Part shown: positions 47,852 through 55,491 of the stretch, piece by piece | Position numbering within the stretch: the stretch's first letter is position 1 | Layout of the letters: every line of letters starts with the position of its first letter | From: Staphylococcus sp. IVB6240 | GTDB taxonomy: Bacteria > Bacillota > Bacilli > Staphylococcales > Staphylococcaceae | Direction of reading: 5' to 3' | Assembly: GCF_025558425.1 (NCBI RefSeq) | Contig: NZ_CP094718.1 | Location: forward strand, 744,001 to 808,000 | Length of the DNA: 64,000 bases | Position numbers and translations under genes: made by a program | Notes under the pieces: generated by a model | Told to the model about the DNA's origin: nothing | The model's input: only the letters and a program-made list of their open reading frames with translations | Database searches by the model: none

Positions 47852-48263
47852 TTGTGTGAATACCTTTATTAGTATGAATTTCAAAATCATAACTATGTAA
47901 TGGTCTTTGTAAATCGAAAACTATGAATATTTTTTCAGAACTTAATGAAGATAAATTTACAGGTAATTTACTACTCTCATTTCTAATGTTTTTAGTTTTT
48001 GTTAATAACACTTTACTTTGTAATGATTCAATTTTCATATTTTCAACGTTATCACATATTAAAATTTTAGTGATTGATACAGGGTTTTTAGTTTTATTAA
48101 TTACATTTAGTTCAAACACATTACGGTAATCTGCAACATAATGATTTTTTAAATCGACTGTGATATTTAACTTATTCTCTTTATGATCGATCCAATATTT
48201 ATAAATAGTCAAAGTTAAAGAAATTATTGAAACAATCAATGCTATAAAAGGTACCCAAACCAT
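47781..48263 (-). CDS. Membrane-anchored phage protein, unknown (copy 2)
   Basis: 160 residues. N-terminal span (FIALIVSIISLTLTIYKYWI), then a beta-rich domain with HTNKGIHT (compare ITNKGTYT in copy 1). Promoter TGTTATAATTTA and the leader ending GGAGGTAATAGCTATGG are almost the same as at copy 1. The protein is a diverged paralog, again antisense to the early operon. Function unknown. Confidence 0.75.
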   Translation of the reverse strand: MVWVPFIALIVSIISLTLTIYKYWIDHKENKLNITVDLKNHYVADYRNVFELNVINKTKNPVSITKILICDNVENMKIESLQSKVLLTKTKNIRNESSKLPVNLSSLSSEKIFIVFDLQRPLHSYDFEIHTNKGIHTTNYKGKLVKVRRLLDLAGLSINK

Positions 48264-48317
48264 AGCTATTACCTCCTTGAGTTGATAGCTAAATTATAAC
48301 AGAAAGGAGCTGTTGTT

Positions 48318-49073
48318 ATGGCAACGTTTAGAGTTTTTAAAGAAAGTGGCAACTTTGTAACTGTGCACAAAAATTTTATTACTGATGCTTCCTTAAGTTG
48401 GAAAGCAAAAGGAATTCTACTTTATCTATTAAGCAGACCTGATGACTGGCAAGTCTATGAGATTGAATTACAAAAACATGCTTTAGATGGACGAGATAGT
48501 GTAAGAAGCGGAATGAAAGAATTACAAGATGCAGGTTACATTCATAAAGAGAGAATTAGAGATGAAAAAGGTCATTTCAAAGAATACGAATATCAAGTTT
48601 ATGAACAACCAACCTATGTCGGAAATTCCTACTTAGGAAAAGCTTACTTAGGAAATTCCCACTTAGGGAAACCCGACACTACTAATAATAACTCCACTAA
48701 TAATAACTTAACTAATAATGACAGTAATATATTGTCGGGCAACCCGACCGTGTATCCATATGAATTTGTAATTGGCTATTTGAATCGACAAACAGGCAAG
48801 CAATATAAATCAACTACTAAAAAGAATCAGACAGTCATACGTGCTAGAACAGATGAAGGATTCACATTAGATGATTTTAAAAAGGTAATTGATAACAAAG
48901 TTGGAGAATGGAAAGGCACAGACATGGAAAAGTACCTAAGACCTGAAACGTTATTTGGTACAAAATTTGAAGGTTATCTAAATCAAGAAGTAGCTGAACC
49001 AAGTGGTAATGTACTTGAACAATTAATGGTGGAGGATGATGTCGATGGCTATGAACAAGCAACAGGCTATTAG
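48318..49073 (+). CDS. Phage replication initiator (DnaD-like)
   Basis: 251 residues. N-terminal winged helix (HKNFITDASLSWKAKGILLY), Asn/Thr-rich linker with DNA repeats, and the C-terminal phage replication domain (VIGYLNRQTGKQYKSTTKKN, LRPETLFGTKFEGYLNQ). It probably binds the origin in its own gene and recruits the loader and DnaB. Confidence 0.9.
   Translation: MATFRVFKESGNFVTVHKNFITDASLSWKAKGILLYLLSRPDDWQVYEIELQKHALDGRDSVRSGMKELQDAGYIHKERIRDEKGHFKEYEYQVYEQPTYVGNSYLGKAYLGNSHLGKPDTTNNNSTNNNLTNNDSNILSGNPTVYPYEFVIGYLNRQTGKQYKSTTKKNQTVIRARTDEGFTLDDFKKVIDNKVGEWKGTDMEKYLRPETLFGTKFEGYLNQEVAEPSGNVLEQLMVEDDVDGYEQATGY
48681..48748 (+). other. Candidate prophage replication origin (iterons plus hairpin)
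   Basis: ACTAATAATAAC at 48681 and 48696 and ACTAATAATGAC at 48711 give three iterons at an exact 15-base period, followed by GTCGGG-CAA-CCCGAC (48734-48748), a perfect hairpin. Lies in the linker of the initiator gene, where many siphovirus origins sit. Confidence 0.58.
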
Positions 49074-49398
49074 CATTCTTCAAAAGATTGATGATCTATA
49101 CGATATGGGGTTTAACCAAAATAAGCAGAAAGCTATTACGTGGGTAGAAACGTTGATGCGTAATGGAGATTATGAGCAAACAATCATTAAGCTCAATAAC
49201 TTTATGAAAGCAAGTAAGTTTAAACCTACTATTGCAGATGTTCTTGCTAGTAAACCTAAAGCATTCGAAATAGATGAAAAACCGGTTGAAGAGACACACC
49301 AATACAAGCTAGAACATGACCCTGCATATAGACAAGAGTGGGAAGAAACACGACGTAAGGCACGTGCGTTCATCAAGGAGTTGCGTAGTAATGATTGA
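49045..49398 (+). CDS. Probable replicative helicase loader
   Basis: 117 residues, alpha-helical (MAMNKQQAISILQKIDDLYD). Likely of the G39P-like loader/inhibitor family, from its place between the initiator and DnaB. Start ATG 49045, nine bases after GGAGG; two in-frame ATG codons lie closer. Overlaps the helicase start. Confidence 0.72.
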   Translation: MAMNKQQAISILQKIDDLYDMGFNQNKQKAITWVETLMRNGDYEQTIIKLNNFMKASKFKPTIADVLASKPKAFEIDEKPVEETHQYKLEHDPAYRQEWEETRRKARAFIKELRSND

Positions 49399-50629
49399 TC
49401 GATTAAGCACAGAAGAATCAATCTTATGCAACTTGATGAAGTGGCCTGACTTGTATGCAAAATTCAAATTAAAGCCTTACATGTTTGTTGATGAAGATGT
49501 GAGTAAGATTATTAGCTACATTGTTGAAGTCGGGAAAGTAAATCCCAATGAGATTTACTTCAAATGTCGTGACGAGCAAGGTTTTGTTAATGTAGACCGC
49601 TTCACACAGATTAGTAAGTCAAAGGGTACGGACCCATCATTTTTTATGAACGATCAAATCAACCTACTGAACGACTATGTGACGCGTAAAGCTGTAGAAT
49701 ACTCTCAAGGTTTTTTGAGTAATCCTAATCAAACAGAATACCTATATTTACTCGATCAATTAAATAGTCTTAAAGACATCGACATTGAACAAGGTAATAG
49801 AACAGATGAGTTTTTAGCAGAAGTCATGGAATCAGTATTGAGTGATAAACCAAAAGAGTTGATTAAGACTGGATACGGACTACTCGATTACAAAATATAT
49901 GGCTTTGAAAAAGGACAATTGAATGTAATAGCAGCAAGGCCGTCAATGGGCAAAACTGGATTTGCATTAAACACGATGTGGAACATTGCGAAAGCTGGAT
50001 ATGAAGTATCATTTTTTAGCTTGGAAACAACAGGAAATCTTGTTGTAGAACGTTTAGTCGCAATGATTGAAGGTGTTCCATTGTCGGATATTAAGCGACC
50101 AACAGAATTAAGCACGGAGAATACCAACAAGGTCATGAACGCTTTGAATAAGATAAAGCAGTTTAATATCAATATTTATGACGAGAGCAATCTGACGCCG
50201 TCTATAATACGTAAGCAAGCTTCTAAAGAGTCAGATAAACCGCAAGTCATATTCATTGACTACTTGCAACTGATGACGTCAGACACCCCTTCTAATGACA
50301 GACGTGTGGACGTAGAGAAGATAAGTCGTGATTTAAAAATTATAGCGAACGAAACGGGTTGCGTGATAGTTCTATTATCACAATTGAATAGGGGCGTAGA
50401 GGCACGTAATGATAAACGACCAATGATGAGCGACTTAAAAGAATCGGGTGGTATCGAAGCGGATGCCAGCATGATTTTTATGCTATATCGTGATGACTAC
50501 TATAACCGTGATGAAGTGCATGAAGATGATAAATCTGAATTAGAAGTTAACGTAGCTAAAAACAAAGATGGTTCAACTGGTGTTGTGAAATTTGAATACT
50601 ACAAATCAACGCAGAGGTTCTTTACATGA
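49391..50629 (+). CDS. DnaB-like replicative helicase
   Basis: 412 residues. N-terminal helical domain from MIDRLSTEESILCNLMKWPD and a RecA-like ATPase with AARPSMGKTGFAL (Walker A), IFIDYLQLM (Walker B) and the LSQLNRGVEARNDKRP segment. Start ATG 49391 within the end of the loader gene, after AAGGAG. Unwinds phage DNA at forks. Confidence 0.94.
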   Translation: MIDRLSTEESILCNLMKWPDLYAKFKLKPYMFVDEDVSKIISYIVEVGKVNPNEIYFKCRDEQGFVNVDRFTQISKSKGTDPSFFMNDQINLLNDYVTRKAVEYSQGFLSNPNQTEYLYLLDQLNSLKDIDIEQGNRTDEFLAEVMESVLSDKPKELIKTGYGLLDYKIYGFEKGQLNVIAARPSMGKTGFALNTMWNIAKAGYEVSFFSLETTGNLVVERLVAMIEGVPLSDIKRPTELSTENTNKVMNALNKIKQFNINIYDESNLTPSIIRKQASKESDKPQVIFIDYLQLMTSDTPSNDRRVDVEKISRDLKIIANETGCVIVLLSQLNRGVEARNDKRPMMSDLKESGGIEADASMIFMLYRDDYYNRDEVHEDDKSELEVNVAKNKDGSTGVVKFEYYKSTQRFFT

Positions 50630-50844
50630 CGGTACTAGAATTCAAAGACTTTTTGAGACGCCTCTTCAGCGTTGAATACAGCCACGATACACGCATGAAA
50701 TTATTTATGGTGCAATTGGGTTGGGCAGTCGATAGATTGCTTGTGAGAGAGCGTATAAGTCCATTTGACGACTATGATGAAGTTAGTAGATTGATTTTTG
50801 ATGAATTAGATGTGAATCAAAGGAGCAGACATGAAAGAAACTAG
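50626..50844 (+). CDS. Small phage protein, function unknown
   Basis: 72 residues: MTVLEFKDFLRRLFSVEYSH. Starts over the helicase stop and overlaps the RusA gene by 14 bases. No motif recognised. Confidence 0.7.
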   Translation: MTVLEFKDFLRRLFSVEYSHDTRMKLFMVQLGWAVDRLLVRERISPFDDYDEVSRLIFDELDVNQRSRHERN

Positions 50845-51247
50845 AATAGAAATATTTTATTTGGAAAACGATAGAAATCTCGGAAATCCGAAAGGGTCAT
50901 CAAGACCGAGATTTAGTGGTGGTGGGCATACTTATATGCCTGCACCATATGTGAAGCATAAAAAGTTTGTAGCTGATCAACTACCACATTTGATGATAGA
51001 TAAGCCAATAAGACTGACGGTTGAATTTTACTTCAAACCTAGTAAGTCGTGGCCGAAGTATAAAAAAGAAGCGTGTATAGGAAATCATCACACTATAAAG
51101 CCTGATATTGATAATTTACTTAAGACGATATTAGATGCAGGTAACAATTTATTATGGGTGGATGATACACTTATTTATGAAATCAAAACATTCAAAAAAT
51201 ATGCAGAGACTGCGCGAACAGTATTAACAATTATAGAAGGTGATTAA
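50831..51247 (+). CDS. rusA: RusA-family Holliday junction resolvase
   Basis: 138 residues. Catalytic Asp set: HTIKPDIDNLLKTILDAGNN and VDDTLIYEIKTFKKY. Cleaves branched DNA after replication and recombination. AAAGGAG precedes the start. Confidence 0.93.
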   Translation: MKETRIEIFYLENDRNLGNPKGSSRPRFSGGGHTYMPAPYVKHKKFVADQLPHLMIDKPIRLTVEFYFKPSKSWPKYKKEACIGNHHTIKPDIDNLLKTILDAGNNLLWVDDTLIYEIKTFKKYAETARTVLTIIEGD

Positions 51248-51248
51248 T

Positions 51249-51341
51249 ATGCGAAAAGTAATAGCGTTAAAACGTAAATGAGAGAAAATAGCACAAACAG
51301 AAATGGATAAATTCGATAAATACAAATACTGGAGTTGGTAA
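51249..51341 (+). pseudogene. Tiny phage ORF interrupted by UGA
   Basis: MRKVIALKRK, TGA at 51279-51281, then EKIAQTEMDKFDKYKYWSW and a stop. Staphylococcal phages carry a tiny gene of about 30 residues here with a similar end, and Trp would fit the stop position. If real, the gene is broken; if the UGA is a base error, it codes 30 residues. Confidence 0.5.
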
Positions 51342-51343
51342 AT

Positions 51344-51517
51344 ATGCGTAAAAATCCTAGAGCAACATATGTTTATTTAAATGGAGAACGTATTTCTATT
51401 AGAAGTGCAGCAAAAAAATATAACGTACCATATACTACTTTGCGTGGTAGATATAATCGAGGTTTAAGAGGACCAGAATTAATTTATGGCAAAGGAGTAT
51501 ATGATTATCGTGATTAA
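51344..51517 (+). CDS. Small HTH-like phage protein
   Basis: 57 residues. ATYVYLNGERISIRSAAKKY, then NVPYTTLRGRYNRGLRGPEL, a helix-turn-helix pattern like the NUMOD/AP2 DNA-binding parts of homing nucleases. GGAG nine bases before ATG 51344. May be a regulator or nuclease remnant. Confidence 0.62.
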   Translation: MRKNPRATYVYLNGERISIRSAAKKYNVPYTTLRGRYNRGLRGPELIYGKGVYDYRD

Positions 51518-51685
51518 TAATGAATTAGTAAAAAAAGAGCAACGATTAAGTAACGAAGAGCGGTACGGAAGATTATCAGAGAGAGAATAACGTCAGCACA
51601 TGAAAGAGCATTGAAACGTAAAAGACGTGAGCAACGTATCGCAAGAGCATTTGATAATTGGGAGGAGAAAGCTGATGAGAAGTAA
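51501..51685 (+). pseudogene. Small phage gene, probably frameshifted
   Basis: First frame: MIIVINNELVKKEQRLSNEE, then RYGRLSERE and TAA 51588-51590. From there the next frame reads ITSAHERALKRKRREQRIAR and AFDNWEEKADEK to 51685 without a start codon. A one-base lesion near 51575-51590 would join them into a basic coiled protein of about 60 residues. The end overlaps the next gene's start by 11 bases. Confidence 0.45.
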
Positions 51686-51893
51686 TTATTCATCGGTAAG
51701 TAGTTACCGTTTATATGATAGAGAAGGTCATCCGGCATTGTTAGTTATACCAGGAAAGGAACTGGTAAATGTAATAGGTTATGGTCCTTATTACAAACGA
51801 TACGATGGCATTTATTCAGAAAAAAAGTTTAAGCACATTAAACACAAAAGTGAATTATACACAGCGGAAGAGCTGGAGCAGTTCAATGCGTAA
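51675..51893 (+). CDS. Small phage protein, function unknown
   Basis: 72 residues: MRSNYSSVSSYRLYDREGHP, then ALLVIPGKELVNVIGYGPYY. Start at ATG 51675, seven bases after GGAGGAG. Beta-rich, soluble; no known motif. Overlaps the next gene by eight bases. Confidence 0.65.
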   Translation: MRSNYSSVSSYRLYDREGHPALLVIPGKELVNVIGYGPYYKRYDGIYSEKKFKHIKHKSELYTAEELEQFNA

Positions 51894-52086
51894 TTTAACT
51901 AATAACGTTAATCAACGCTATCGTGTAAATACAACAGGCAAAACACCAACACAGTTACAAAAAGAACTAGAAGATAAAGGTGTAAAAGGTTTTGTTGTGA
52001 AAGTAAATCAAGACAGAGTAACGATGTTGGTCGATCGTGCAGATATTAAAAGGAACAGGAAGTGTGTAAGGAATGGCAGAAGTTAA
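51886..52086 (+). CDS. Small phage protein, function unknown
   Basis: 66 residues, basic: MRNLTNNVNQRYRVNTTGKT. Overlaps both neighbours (eight and 14 bases), which suggests coupled translation. Start has GGAGC upstream. No motif recognised. Confidence 0.58.
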   Translation: MRNLTNNVNQRYRVNTTGKTPTQLQKELEDKGVKGFVVKVNQDRVTMLVDRADIKRNRKCVRNGRS

Positions 52087-52360
52087 GTTATCTATAAAAG
52101 AATATCGCAATGTTGTTAAGAGTTTGTACACTTTAACAGAAAAACTCTATGAGATGACAAAGAAATGTAACGATTATAAACGCCAACGTGATGAACTGAT
52201 TGAAGACATTGCTAGAGTACGTGAAGAACGTGACAAGTTGAAAGCTGAACGTGACAACTACAAAGATAAGCTAGATAAGGTGGTTGATCTATTCGTCAGC
52301 CACATCAATTTAAGACACAAGCTAGATGCAATTTTATACAGTGAAAAGGAGAACAGATAA
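52073..52360 (+). CDS. Coiled-coil phage protein
   Basis: 95 residues with a long charged coiled coil (KRQRDELIEDIARVREERDK, then LKAERDNYKDKLDKVVDLF). Likely a small early protein of unknown partner. AAGGA before the start. One-base overlap with dut. Confidence 0.65.
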   Translation: MAEVKLSIKEYRNVVKSLYTLTEKLYEMTKKCNDYKRQRDELIEDIARVREERDKLKAERDNYKDKLDKVVDLFVSHINLRHKLDAILYSEKENR

Positions 52361-52878
52361 TGACTAACCAATTACAAATCAAATTATTATCAGATAATGC
52401 AACTATGCCTACACGCAATCATAGTACAGACGCAGGTTTTGATATTTACGCAGCAGAAACCGTCGTTCTTGAGCCGCAAGAAAAAGCATTAATTGCAACA
52501 GACATTGCTGTCAATATTCCGAAAGGTTATGTGGGACTGCTGACATCAAGAAGTGGTGTGAGTAGCAAGACTAACCTTGTGATTGAAACAGGCAAGATTG
52601 ATGCAGGTTTTCACGGGAATATGAAAATTAATATTAAAAACGATATATCTTTATTTTTGCCTAACGGTTATGGGACGCAGACATTGATTAACATTGAGAA
52701 TAAGCATATTTACGATGAGTTAAATAGTCATAAAATCGGCAGCTATGTTATTAATAAAGGCGACAAACTAGCGCAACTGGTTATTGTACCTATATGGACG
52801 CCAGAGTTAGAAGAAGTAGAAGAATTTGATAGTGAAACTGCAAGAGGAGAAAAAGGGTTCGGGTCATCAGGATTCTAA
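52360..52878 (+). CDS. dut: Phage trimeric dUTPase
   Basis: 172 residues. Motifs: STDAGFDIYA (1), LLTSRSGVSSK (2), ETGKIDAGFHGNMKI (3), GDKLAQLVI (4) and RGEKGFGSSGF (5). Has an insertion between motifs 3 and 4 (FLPNGYGTQTLINIENKHIY), as in phage dUTPases that bind Stl repressors of pathogenicity islands. Hydrolyses dUTP and may also be a derepressor. Confidence 0.94.
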   Translation: MTNQLQIKLLSDNATMPTRNHSTDAGFDIYAAETVVLEPQEKALIATDIAVNIPKGYVGLLTSRSGVSSKTNLVIETGKIDAGFHGNMKINIKNDISLFLPNGYGTQTLINIENKHIYDELNSHKIGSYVINKGDKLAQLVIVPIWTPELEEVEEFDSETARGEKGFGSSGF

Positions 52879-52914
52879 AGACATACTAACTAAAGTGAAA
52901 GAGGTGCTGAGGAA

Positions 52915-53064
52915 GTGAAACAATTCCTAATCAGAGAATTCAAAGATAGCACAGGTCATGTGCATAGACATGTAGAAAGTCCTAGAGAGAATGAACGTAT
53001 GACGTTGGTAGAGGCAGAAGATAGAGAGGAAGCTAAGAAGAAAGTGAGTGAACGGGATGATTAA
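52915..53064 (+). CDS. DUF1381 family phage protein
   Basis: 49 residues: MKQFLIREFKDSTGHVHRHV, then MTLVEAEDREEAKKKVSE. GTG start; weak GAGG site. The VEAED/EA(K)KK pattern is the DUF1381 type. Overlaps rinB by eight bases, the usual order. Confidence 0.8.
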   Translation: MKQFLIREFKDSTGHVHRHVESPRENERMTLVEAEDREEAKKKVSERDD

Positions 53065-53239
53065 ACGCATACTTAAAGATTTATTCTTAATCGCTATGTA
53101 TGAGTTAGGGAAGTATCTCACTTCTCTACTCATCACTATTTTAGAAAGCGAAGATGATATTGATACTGCACCGAATGATTACGCACTAGAAACGGATCAA
53201 TTCGACTTAAATGATTTTAGAGCGGAGGTAACAGACTAA
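53057..53239 (+). CDS. rinB: Transcriptional activator RinB
   Basis: 60 residues: MIKRILKDLFLIAMYELGKY, then an acidic tail. The FLIAMYELGKYLTS segment is typical of RinB, which with RinA activates integrase or late genes in staphylococcal phages. Start set at ATG 53057, not the upstream GTG. Confidence 0.88.
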   Translation: MIKRILKDLFLIAMYELGKYLTSLLITILESEDDIDTAPNDYALETDQFDLNDFRAEVTD

Positions 53240-53466
53240 TGATGTTAACTATAACCACAATTAACAATAAAACATATTATGCGTTTTATAACACGCGGTA
53301 TGAACATATTGTATTGAATGATTTGAATAATAAAAAATTTATCAAAGTCATTGATTCTAATGGACATAAAAACTTTCTACAAACATCTGTAATTGAAAAC
53401 GTCGAAGTTGATGCTAGTAAAGATGCGCTAGAAAAATTTGAGAAGCGTGCAGAGGTGTCAGACTAA
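53239..53466 (+). CDS. Small phage protein, function unknown
   Basis: 75 residues: MMLTITTINNKTYYAFYNTR, beta-rich, with acidic end. Start over the rinB stop, GGAGG ten bases upstream. Next gene starts on its stop. No family recognised with confidence. Confidence 0.68.
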   Translation: MMLTITTINNKTYYAFYNTRYEHIVLNDLNNKKFIKVIDSNGHKNFLQTSVIENVEVDASKDALEKFEKRAEVSD

Positions 53467-53615
53467 TGTGGATTATCATATCGGTAATATTAGGCATTCT
53501 GTTACTTATCGAAATGAGGATTAGTTCAAGGCTTAAAAAAGAGTTAGAGATTTATCGGAACGCTTATATTAATATGGCAAAAAACATCTCTAATATTGAT
53601 AATAAAAAATTATAG
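53466..53615 (+). CDS. DUF1514 family small membrane protein
   Basis: 49 residues: MWIIISVILGILLLIEMRIS, one membrane span followed by a basic helix. Matches DUF1514 phage proteins (MWIVISIVLAILLL). Starts over the preceding stop (taATG). Confidence 0.78.
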   Translation: MWIIISVILGILLLIEMRISSRLKKELEIYRNAYINMAKNISNIDNKKL

Positions 53616-53679
53616 ATAATAGCTTTGATTATAACTAAATGTTATAATAAGTGTATATTACTCTTGGCGGAGGTAACGA

Positions 53680-54078
53680 ATGTACACACCATCTGAAGTA
53701 AAGCAGTTAATAATGGATTATCATTGGATGCGCAGATTGATTGATCATCAAGTATATGAGTATGATAGTACATCAATCGGACAGTATGGTATTGAATCAG
53801 CTATGCCTAAAGGTCAGGGCAACACTGGAGATAAAGTATTAGTACGTGTGATACGTAATGACAAGGATAGACGTAAGACACAAGACTTAATAGACAAGGT
53901 AGCTTTCATTGATGAATATGAACACTTGATTACTAATGATAAGAACTATTATATCTTGCAGCTGCTTAAACAAGGAGAAAGTATAACTGCTATCGAAGTA
54001 TTTATGAAGTCCAGCAGAAAGAATATATATAGCAGAATCAATCAGATAGTAGATGTATATATGAAAGTGCAAAGGTAA
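53680..54078 (+). CDS. Late transcription activator, RinA/ArpU-like
   Basis: 132 residues. N-terminal helix (MYTPSEVKQLIMDYHWMRRL), a central part, and a C-terminal sigma-region-4-like HTH (GESITAIEVFMKSSRKNIYS). Stands just before the late operon, as activators do. It has its own extended -10 promoter (TGTTATAAT at 53640-53648). Not the classic RinA sequence that I remember, so the name is by type. Confidence 0.72.
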   Translation: MYTPSEVKQLIMDYHWMRRLIDHQVYEYDSTSIGQYGIESAMPKGQGNTGDKVLVRVIRNDKDRRKTQDLIDKVAFIDEYEHLITNDKNYYILQLLKQGESITAIEVFMKSSRKNIYSRINQIVDVYMKVQR

Positions 54079-54083
54079 CAGAA

Positions 54084-54149
54084 TACACAGATTACACACT
54101 TTACACAGATTACACACATTTTTGTTTAGCTGAATTAATTTTATATAAT
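54084..54149 (+). promoter_or_regulatory. Candidate late promoter with activator direct repeats
   Basis: TACACAGATTACACAC occurs twice (54084-54099, 54102-54117), spaced 18 bases start to start. Five bases later TTGTTT (54122-54127), a 16-base spacer and TATAAT (54144-54149). Repeats upstream of a -35 box suggest activator binding, likely by the product of the gene that ends just before. Confidence 0.6.
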
Positions 54150-54210
54150 TGAGTTACAACAATATTATCAATTTGCAAACATACGCGCGATCAATACTAT
54201 ATTATATTTA

Positions 54211-54240
54211 GGCATGGCACCTGGTGTCATGTCTTTCTTT
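54211..54240 (+). terminator. Terminator before the late genes
   Basis: GGCATGGCACC pairs with GGTGTCATGTC (G-U pairs) followed by TTTCTTT. Lies between the late promoter and the kinase-HNH gene, so it could be an attenuation point. Confidence 0.65.
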
Positions 54241-54254
54241 ATGGAGGTGAGCTT

Positions 54255-54983
54255 GTGGATATAATAATCGTGTACGGTCCACCAGCAAGTGGTAAGACTA
54301 CATATGTTAAACAACATATAACTGACGGTGATATGGTCTATGATTATGACGCTATATCACAAGCGATAACGTTTAGTAGTTATCAACAACATATATCACA
54401 AGCTCATGATACTTGCTTGCTTGTACGCAATATGATGTTAGATTACGCACAACATATAGATGAAGGTAGATTGTATATCATCACTACCTACCTATCCACG
54501 AAGATAACTGACAGGCTATCTAACTATCATACAGTTAGAATGAGCACAGACATAGATACATGTATTGAACGTGTGAACAACAGTAACAGAACAAACAAAG
54601 AAGAGTTAAAGAAAGTTATTCGTGAATGGTTTAACGATGGTAAAAGCAAACCAGCTAGTGATCGTAAAGTAGATAAAGAAACGATGAGATTCTATAAGTC
54701 GAAGAAGTGGCGTGAGACTAGGGAGAAGGTCTTGAAGAGAGATAATTATGAGTGTCAAGAATGTAAAAAACAAGGCATTGTAAAAACTATCGATCACTCT
54801 AAACATAAATCGTTAGATGTTGACCATATAAAAGAATTAGACAGCTATCCAGAGTTAGCATTTGATATGGATAATTTAGTAACTTTATGTGTTAGTTGTC
54901 ATAACAAAAAGCATAACAGATATCAAAGAGGGAAACCATTTCCTAAAAAAGAAACGAAATGGACTGGTGATGAATGGTGGTAA
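54255..54983 (+). CDS. P-loop kinase-like and HNH endonuclease fusion
   Basis: 242 residues. N-terminal P-loop NTPase (IIIVYGPPASGKTTYVKQ) of about 125 residues and a C-terminal HNH endonuclease (KRDNYECQECKKQGIVKTID, LDVDHIKELDSYPELAFDMD, LVTLCVSCHNKKH). In cos phages a lone HNH of about 100 residues next to TerS helps DNA packaging. The fused NTPase is unusual to me. GTG start after GGAGGTGA. Confidence 0.88.
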   Translation: MDIIIVYGPPASGKTTYVKQHITDGDMVYDYDAISQAITFSSYQQHISQAHDTCLLVRNMMLDYAQHIDEGRLYIITTYLSTKITDRLSNYHTVRMSTDIDTCIERVNNSNRTNKEELKKVIREWFNDGKSKPASDRKVDKETMRFYKSKKWRETREKVLKRDNYECQECKKQGIVKTIDHSKHKSLDVDHIKELDSYPELAFDMDNLVTLCVSCHNKKHNRYQRGKPFPKKETKWTGDEWW

Positions 54984-55110
54984 CCCCCCGCCTAAAACTT
55001 TTCTAATAAAATAACTCATGGGGAAACGGGGCAGGGGAACTCTTCTCCCGACATTTATTGTGAATTATTCACATACGACCCTACCCCTGACAGAGAAAGG
55101 AAGTGAAGCA

Positions 55111-55491
55111 ATGAGAGATGAGAAACAAATAAAAGAACACGAAATGCGTGTAGAAAAAGAAGTTAAACGTTTAGATAAAATATTTAAATCCATACCGGAT
55201 GATAAAAAACGAGTTGCGCAAGGGTTGATTGTGCAGGCGGCGAGGTTACGTGTGTTACTTGATGATGCATGGACAGACATTCAGCAAAATGGAGACTACG
55301 AACTTTTTACACAATCTGAAAGTACACCTCCTTACGAGAGAGAAAGACCTATCGCCAAATTGTTCAACTCAAGAGACAATGCATATCAGAAAGTTATACA
55401 ACAGTTGATTAAACTCTTACCAGACGAAGTGGAAGCGGCTGTTGAAAAAGAAGTTAAAGGATTGAGAGGTTTGTTAGATGCAAATAAATAA
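55111..55491 (+). CDS. terS: Terminase small subunit (P27-like)
   Basis: 126 residues, helical. DDKKRVAQGLIVQAARLRVL and the C-terminal PYERERPIAKLFNSRDNAYQ fit P27-type TerS. Start at ATG 55111 after AAAGGAAGTG. Overlaps terL by 14 bases. The GC-rich pieces at 54984-55090 (CCCCCCGCC, GGGGCAGGGG) may include the cos site. Confidence 0.85.
   Translation: MRDEKQIKEHEMRVEKEVKRLDKIFKSIPDDKKRVAQGLIVQAARLRVLLDDAWTDIQQNGDYELFTQSESTPPYERERPIAKLFNSRDNAYQKVIQQLIKLLPDEVEAAVEKEVKGLRGLLDANK

Noticed and set aside
41381..51341. UGA reassigned to Trp in the phage
   Set aside because: Many prophage genes end in TGA at the expected place and use TGG for Trp, so a general recoding is not supported; only local loss or readthrough remains possible.
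54984..55090. Definite cos site
   Set aside because: GC-rich pieces (CCCCCCGCC, GGGGCAGGGG) near TerS are suggestive, but I cannot define the nick positions without a related phage or end mapping.
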